Shown here: piece by piece, positions 40,410 through 42,367 of the stretch | How the letters are laid out: each line of letters opens with the position of its first letter | Position numbering within the stretch: position 1 is the stretch's first letter | NCBI RefSeq assembly: GCF_944324935.1 | Contig: NZ_CALUYG010000024.1 | Span: forward strand, 1 to 42,367 | Length of the DNA stretch: 42,367 bases | Direction: 5' to 3' | Source of the DNA: an uncultured Desulfovibrio sp. | Lineage (GTDB): Bacteria > Desulfobacterota > Desulfovibrionia > Desulfovibrionales > Desulfovibrionaceae | The notes under the pieces: generated by a model | Seen by the model: the letters and a program-made list of their open reading frames with translations, nothing else | Told to the model about the DNA's origin: nothing | Databases searched by the model: none | Translations under genes and position numbers: made by a program

Positions 40410-41176
40410 ACCTGCTTGAGCTGCATGAGGTCAGCAAGATCTTCGGCGGACTGGTGGCGCTCAACGAACTTTCCTTCTCCGTGGAGGAGGGGAGCGTGGT
40501 GGGGCTCATCGGCCCCAACGGCGCGGGCAAGACCACCGTATTCAACTGCATCACGGGCAACTACCGCCCGGAACACGGTCGTATCTCCTTTGCCGGGCGG
40601 GACGTCACCGGCCTGCGTCCGCACGCGCTGGTGGAGCTGGGCATCGCCCGTACCTTCCAGAGCATACGTCTGTTCGGCAAATTGCCGGTGCTGGAGAATG
40701 TGCTGGCCGGGCGGCACTGCCGGCTCAAGGCGGGGCTGCTGGCTTCCATGCTCCATACGCCGTCCCAGCGCCGTGAAGAGCGCGAGGCCGTGCGGCGCTG
40801 CATGGAGGAACTGGCGTTCGTGGGCCTGGCCGACCATCATGCCGAAGAGGCGGGCAGCCTTTCCTACGGCAATCAGCGCCTGCTGGAGATCGCCCGTGCC
40901 CTAGCCTCGGACCCGCGTCTGCTCATCCTGGATGAACCGGCCGGCGGCATGAACGATCAGGAGACCGTGGCCCTCATCGACCTTATCGGCGCCATCCGCG
41001 ACCGCGGCATGACCGTCCTCCTCATCGAGCACGACATGCGGCTGGTCATGCGCATTTGCGAAAAACTGGTGGTGCTGGAAAACGGCTGCCTCATCGCGCA
41101 GGGCGAACCGGCGGCCGTCCGGGCCGATCCGGCCGTCATCGAGGCGTATCTGGGCGCGGAAACGGAGGTCTGGTAA
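40406..41176 (+). CDS. livG: Branched-chain amino-acid ABC transporter ATPase LivG
   Basis: A 256-residue ATPase: Walker A GPNGAGKTTVFNCITGNY, the LivG-type TFQSIRLF Q-loop, signature LSYGNQRLLEIARAL, and Walker B LLILDEPAGGMN (AGGMN is typical of LivG). Its ATG overlaps the livM stop and its TAA overlaps the livF ATG (TAATG). Confidence 0.96.
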   Translation: MNLLELHEVSKIFGGLVALNELSFSVEEGSVVGLIGPNGAGKTTVFNCITGNYRPEHGRISFAGRDVTGLRPHALVELGIARTFQSIRLFGKLPVLENVLAGRHCRLKAGLLASMLHTPSQRREEREAVRRCMEELAFVGLADHHAEEAGSLSYGNQRLLEIARALASDPRLLILDEPAGGMNDQETVALIDLIGAIRDRGMTVLLIEHDMRLVMRICEKLVVLENGCLIAQGEPAAVRADPAVIEAYLGAETEVW

Positions 41177-41886
41177 TGGCGCTGCTGGAACTGAAGGGCA
41201 TTCGCGTCCGCTACGGCAATGTGGAGGCGTTGCACGGCATCGATCTGCATGTGGAAGAGGGCGAGATCGTCACCCTGCTCGGGGCCAACGGCGCAGGCAA
41301 GAGCACGACGCTTATGACCATCAGCGGACTGGTGCGCCCCTGCGCCGGAGATGTCCTCTTTGACGGCCGATCGCTGCTGCGCATCCCCGGGCATGACGTG
41401 GTGCGTCAGGGCATCGCCCAGTCCCCGGAAGGCCGCCGTGTCTTCGGGACCATGACCGTACTGGAAAATCTTCGCCTCGGAGCGTTCTCCGTGCGGGACA
41501 GGGAAAAGACCGAAGCAACGCTGGAGTGGATATTCGATCTCTTTCCCCGCCTCTTTGAACGGCGCGAACAACTGGCCGGTACGCTCTCCGGCGGCGAACA
41601 GCAGATGCTCGCCATCGGGCGCGCCCTCATGGCTCAGCCGCGTCTGCTGCTGCTGGACGAACCCTCGCTGGGCCTCGCCCCGCTCTTTGTCCGCTCTATC
41701 TTTGAGACCGTCCGCAATATCAGCGCAAGCGGCGTGACCGTCCTCCTCGTGGAACAGAATGCCCGTGCCGCCCTCAAGCTGGCCACACGCGGCTATGTGC
41801 TCGAAGTGGGCAACGTGGTCATGCACGATACCGCGCAAAACCTGCTGGCCGATCCCAGCGTGCGCGAAGCCTACCTCGGCGGCTAG
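41176..41886 (+). CDS. livF: Branched-chain amino-acid ABC transporter ATPase LivF
   Basis: A 236-residue ATPase: Walker A LGANGAGKSTTLMTISGL, Q-loop GIAQSPEGRRVFGTMTVLENL (typical of LivF), signature LSGGEQQMLAIGRALM, Walker B LLLLDEPSLGLAP. It is the last gene of livJHMGF; an IS30-family element begins within about 100 bases of its stop. Confidence 0.96.
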   Translation: MALLELKGIRVRYGNVEALHGIDLHVEEGEIVTLLGANGAGKSTTLMTISGLVRPCAGDVLFDGRSLLRIPGHDVVRQGIAQSPEGRRVFGTMTVLENLRLGAFSVRDREKTEATLEWIFDLFPRLFERREQLAGTLSGGEQQMLAIGRALMAQPRLLLLDEPSLGLAPLFVRSIFETVRNISASGVTVLLVEQNARAALKLATRGYVLEVGNVVMHDTAQNLLADPSVREAYLGG

Positions 41887-41978
41887 TCTCTGCCGCTGCG
41901 GCGTTCGTCGTGCGGAGGGAAGGGGATCCCGGCAGATTGTAAATTGAAAGTTAACAGAGGGCTTGCCAAAAAAAGAAA

Positions 41979-42036
41979 GCCCCATGACAGTTGTTTTACA
42001 AGCAAACACCTCAACAACGAGGAACTGTCATGGGGC
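41979..42036. promoter_or_regulatory. Inverted repeat sequestering the transposase start
   Basis: GCCCCATGACAGTT (41979-41992) and AACTGTCATGGGGC (42023-42036) are a perfect 14-bp inverted repeat with a 30-base loop. The right arm contains the transposase ATG and abuts its GAGGA site. A read-through transcript from livF would fold and hide the start; a transcript starting inside the loop would not. Confidence 0.7.
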
Positions 42037-42367
42037 AAAAACACCTTACCAAAACTCACAGAGAAATCATAGAGCGGCTTCTGGGGGAAAAATCCCTCAG
42101 GAGCATTGTCGATCTCCTCGGCTACAGCCCAGCGGCCATTTCAAAGGAAGTTCGGCGAAACGCCAAGAAAAACGGCAGGTATGATGCACAGGCCGCTCAA
42201 AGGCGGGCCGACTGGCGTGCCTCAAAAGATAAGAACGCGGGAAAGCGGACGGCTTTTCTTACCGCCTATGTGCAGGAGGGATTGAGGAATTACTGGTCCC
42301 CGGAGCAAATTGCGGGCCGCCTGCGACAGGAATTTCCCGAAGATTCGGCACGCCACATTTCCTTCAA
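42030..42367 (+). CDS. IS30-family transposase, N-terminal part
   Basis: The visible 112 residues start MGQKHLTKTHREIIERLLGE and contain the IS30-type helix-turn-helix KSLRSIVDLLGYSPAAISKEVRRN (~20-43), then a Lys/Arg-rich linker and NYWSPEQIAGRLRQEFPED, the conserved second HTH segment. The DDE catalytic domain lies beyond the window. GAGGA is six bases before the ATG. Codon use is less G+C-biased than in livF, fitting a transferred element. Confidence 0.88.
   Translation, partial: MGQKHLTKTHREIIERLLGEKSLRSIVDLLGYSPAAISKEVRRNAKKNGRYDAQAAQRRADWRASKDKNAGKRTAFLTAYVQEGLRNYWSPEQIAGRLRQEFPEDSARHISF

Larger units (their letters stand above)
41940..42367 (+). mobile_element. IS30-family insertion sequence, left part (cut by window end)
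   Basis: A transposase gene of IS30 type starts at 42030 and runs out of the window. The A+T-rich, differently composed region from about 41940 (GTAAATTGAAAGTTAAC) is probably the left terminus. The exact terminal inverted repeat and target duplication cannot be set without the right end. Confidence 0.6.

Noticed and set aside
1-42367. CRISPR arrays
   Set aside because: No regularly spaced direct repeats with unique spacers were found; the repeated hairpins are too few and irregular.

Overview
The window looks like a piece of a high-G+C Desulfovibrio-type (Desulfovibrionaceae) chromosome. The strongest indicator is a complete nine-heme cytochrome (Nhc/9HcA-type) transmembrane redox complex, known from Desulfovibrio. 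The housekeeping set (heptose epimerase, a SufBC-like minimal Fe-S pair, AmmeMemoRadiSam protein B, branched-chain amino-acid transport) fits a Gram-negative anaerobe.

Region 1 (1-13.7 kb) is the right part of a contractile-tail prophage: tape measure (partial), U, X, D, V, then W, J, I, a tail-fibre cluster, a small Cys-rich protein, a beta-helix protein, a tyrosine integrase, and a Mu-Com-like zinc protein with two DNA methyltransferases. It is partly decayed: the beta-helix gene has an in-frame TGA, and the integrase and the cytosine methyltransferase each carry a -1 type frameshift. Two other features stand out. Between V and W the late operon is interrupted by a self-contained cassette that looks like a type I toxin-antitoxin module: a 23-residue hydrophobic peptide on the minus strand and a convergent short RNA on the plus strand, each with its own promoter. 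In addition, a palindromic element occurs twice, once between U and X and once in frame inside gene I, and its stem shows compensatory base changes.

Region 2 (13.7-18.1 kb) is a transition zone with tandem repeats, a terminator and a second palindromic element, followed on the minus strand by nhcABCD and hypC. This operon probably passes electrons between the periplasmic cytochrome pool and membrane or cytoplasmic acceptors.

Region 3 (18.1-30 kb) is chromosomal backbone: miaA-coaD-rsmD and a beta-CASP metallo-hydrolase (minus), a LOG-family protein, tadA and a membrane-fused spermidine synthase homologue (plus), two small unknown genes, a CAU-anticodon tRNA, the SufC/SufB-like pair (minus), hldD (plus) and an AmmeMemoRadiSam B protein (minus).

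Region 4 (30-42.4 kb) has an aldehyde dehydrogenase, a large mosaic palindromic repeat, and pyrB-pyrC preceded by what looks like an E. coli pyrBI-style attenuator: a 42-codon leader ORF running through a terminator with a U7 tract, its stop overlapping the pyrB start. Then come a YitT-family membrane protein, an amidohydrolase, a solitary Hpt protein, the complete livJHMGF operon, and the start of an IS30-family insertion sequence cut by the window end.
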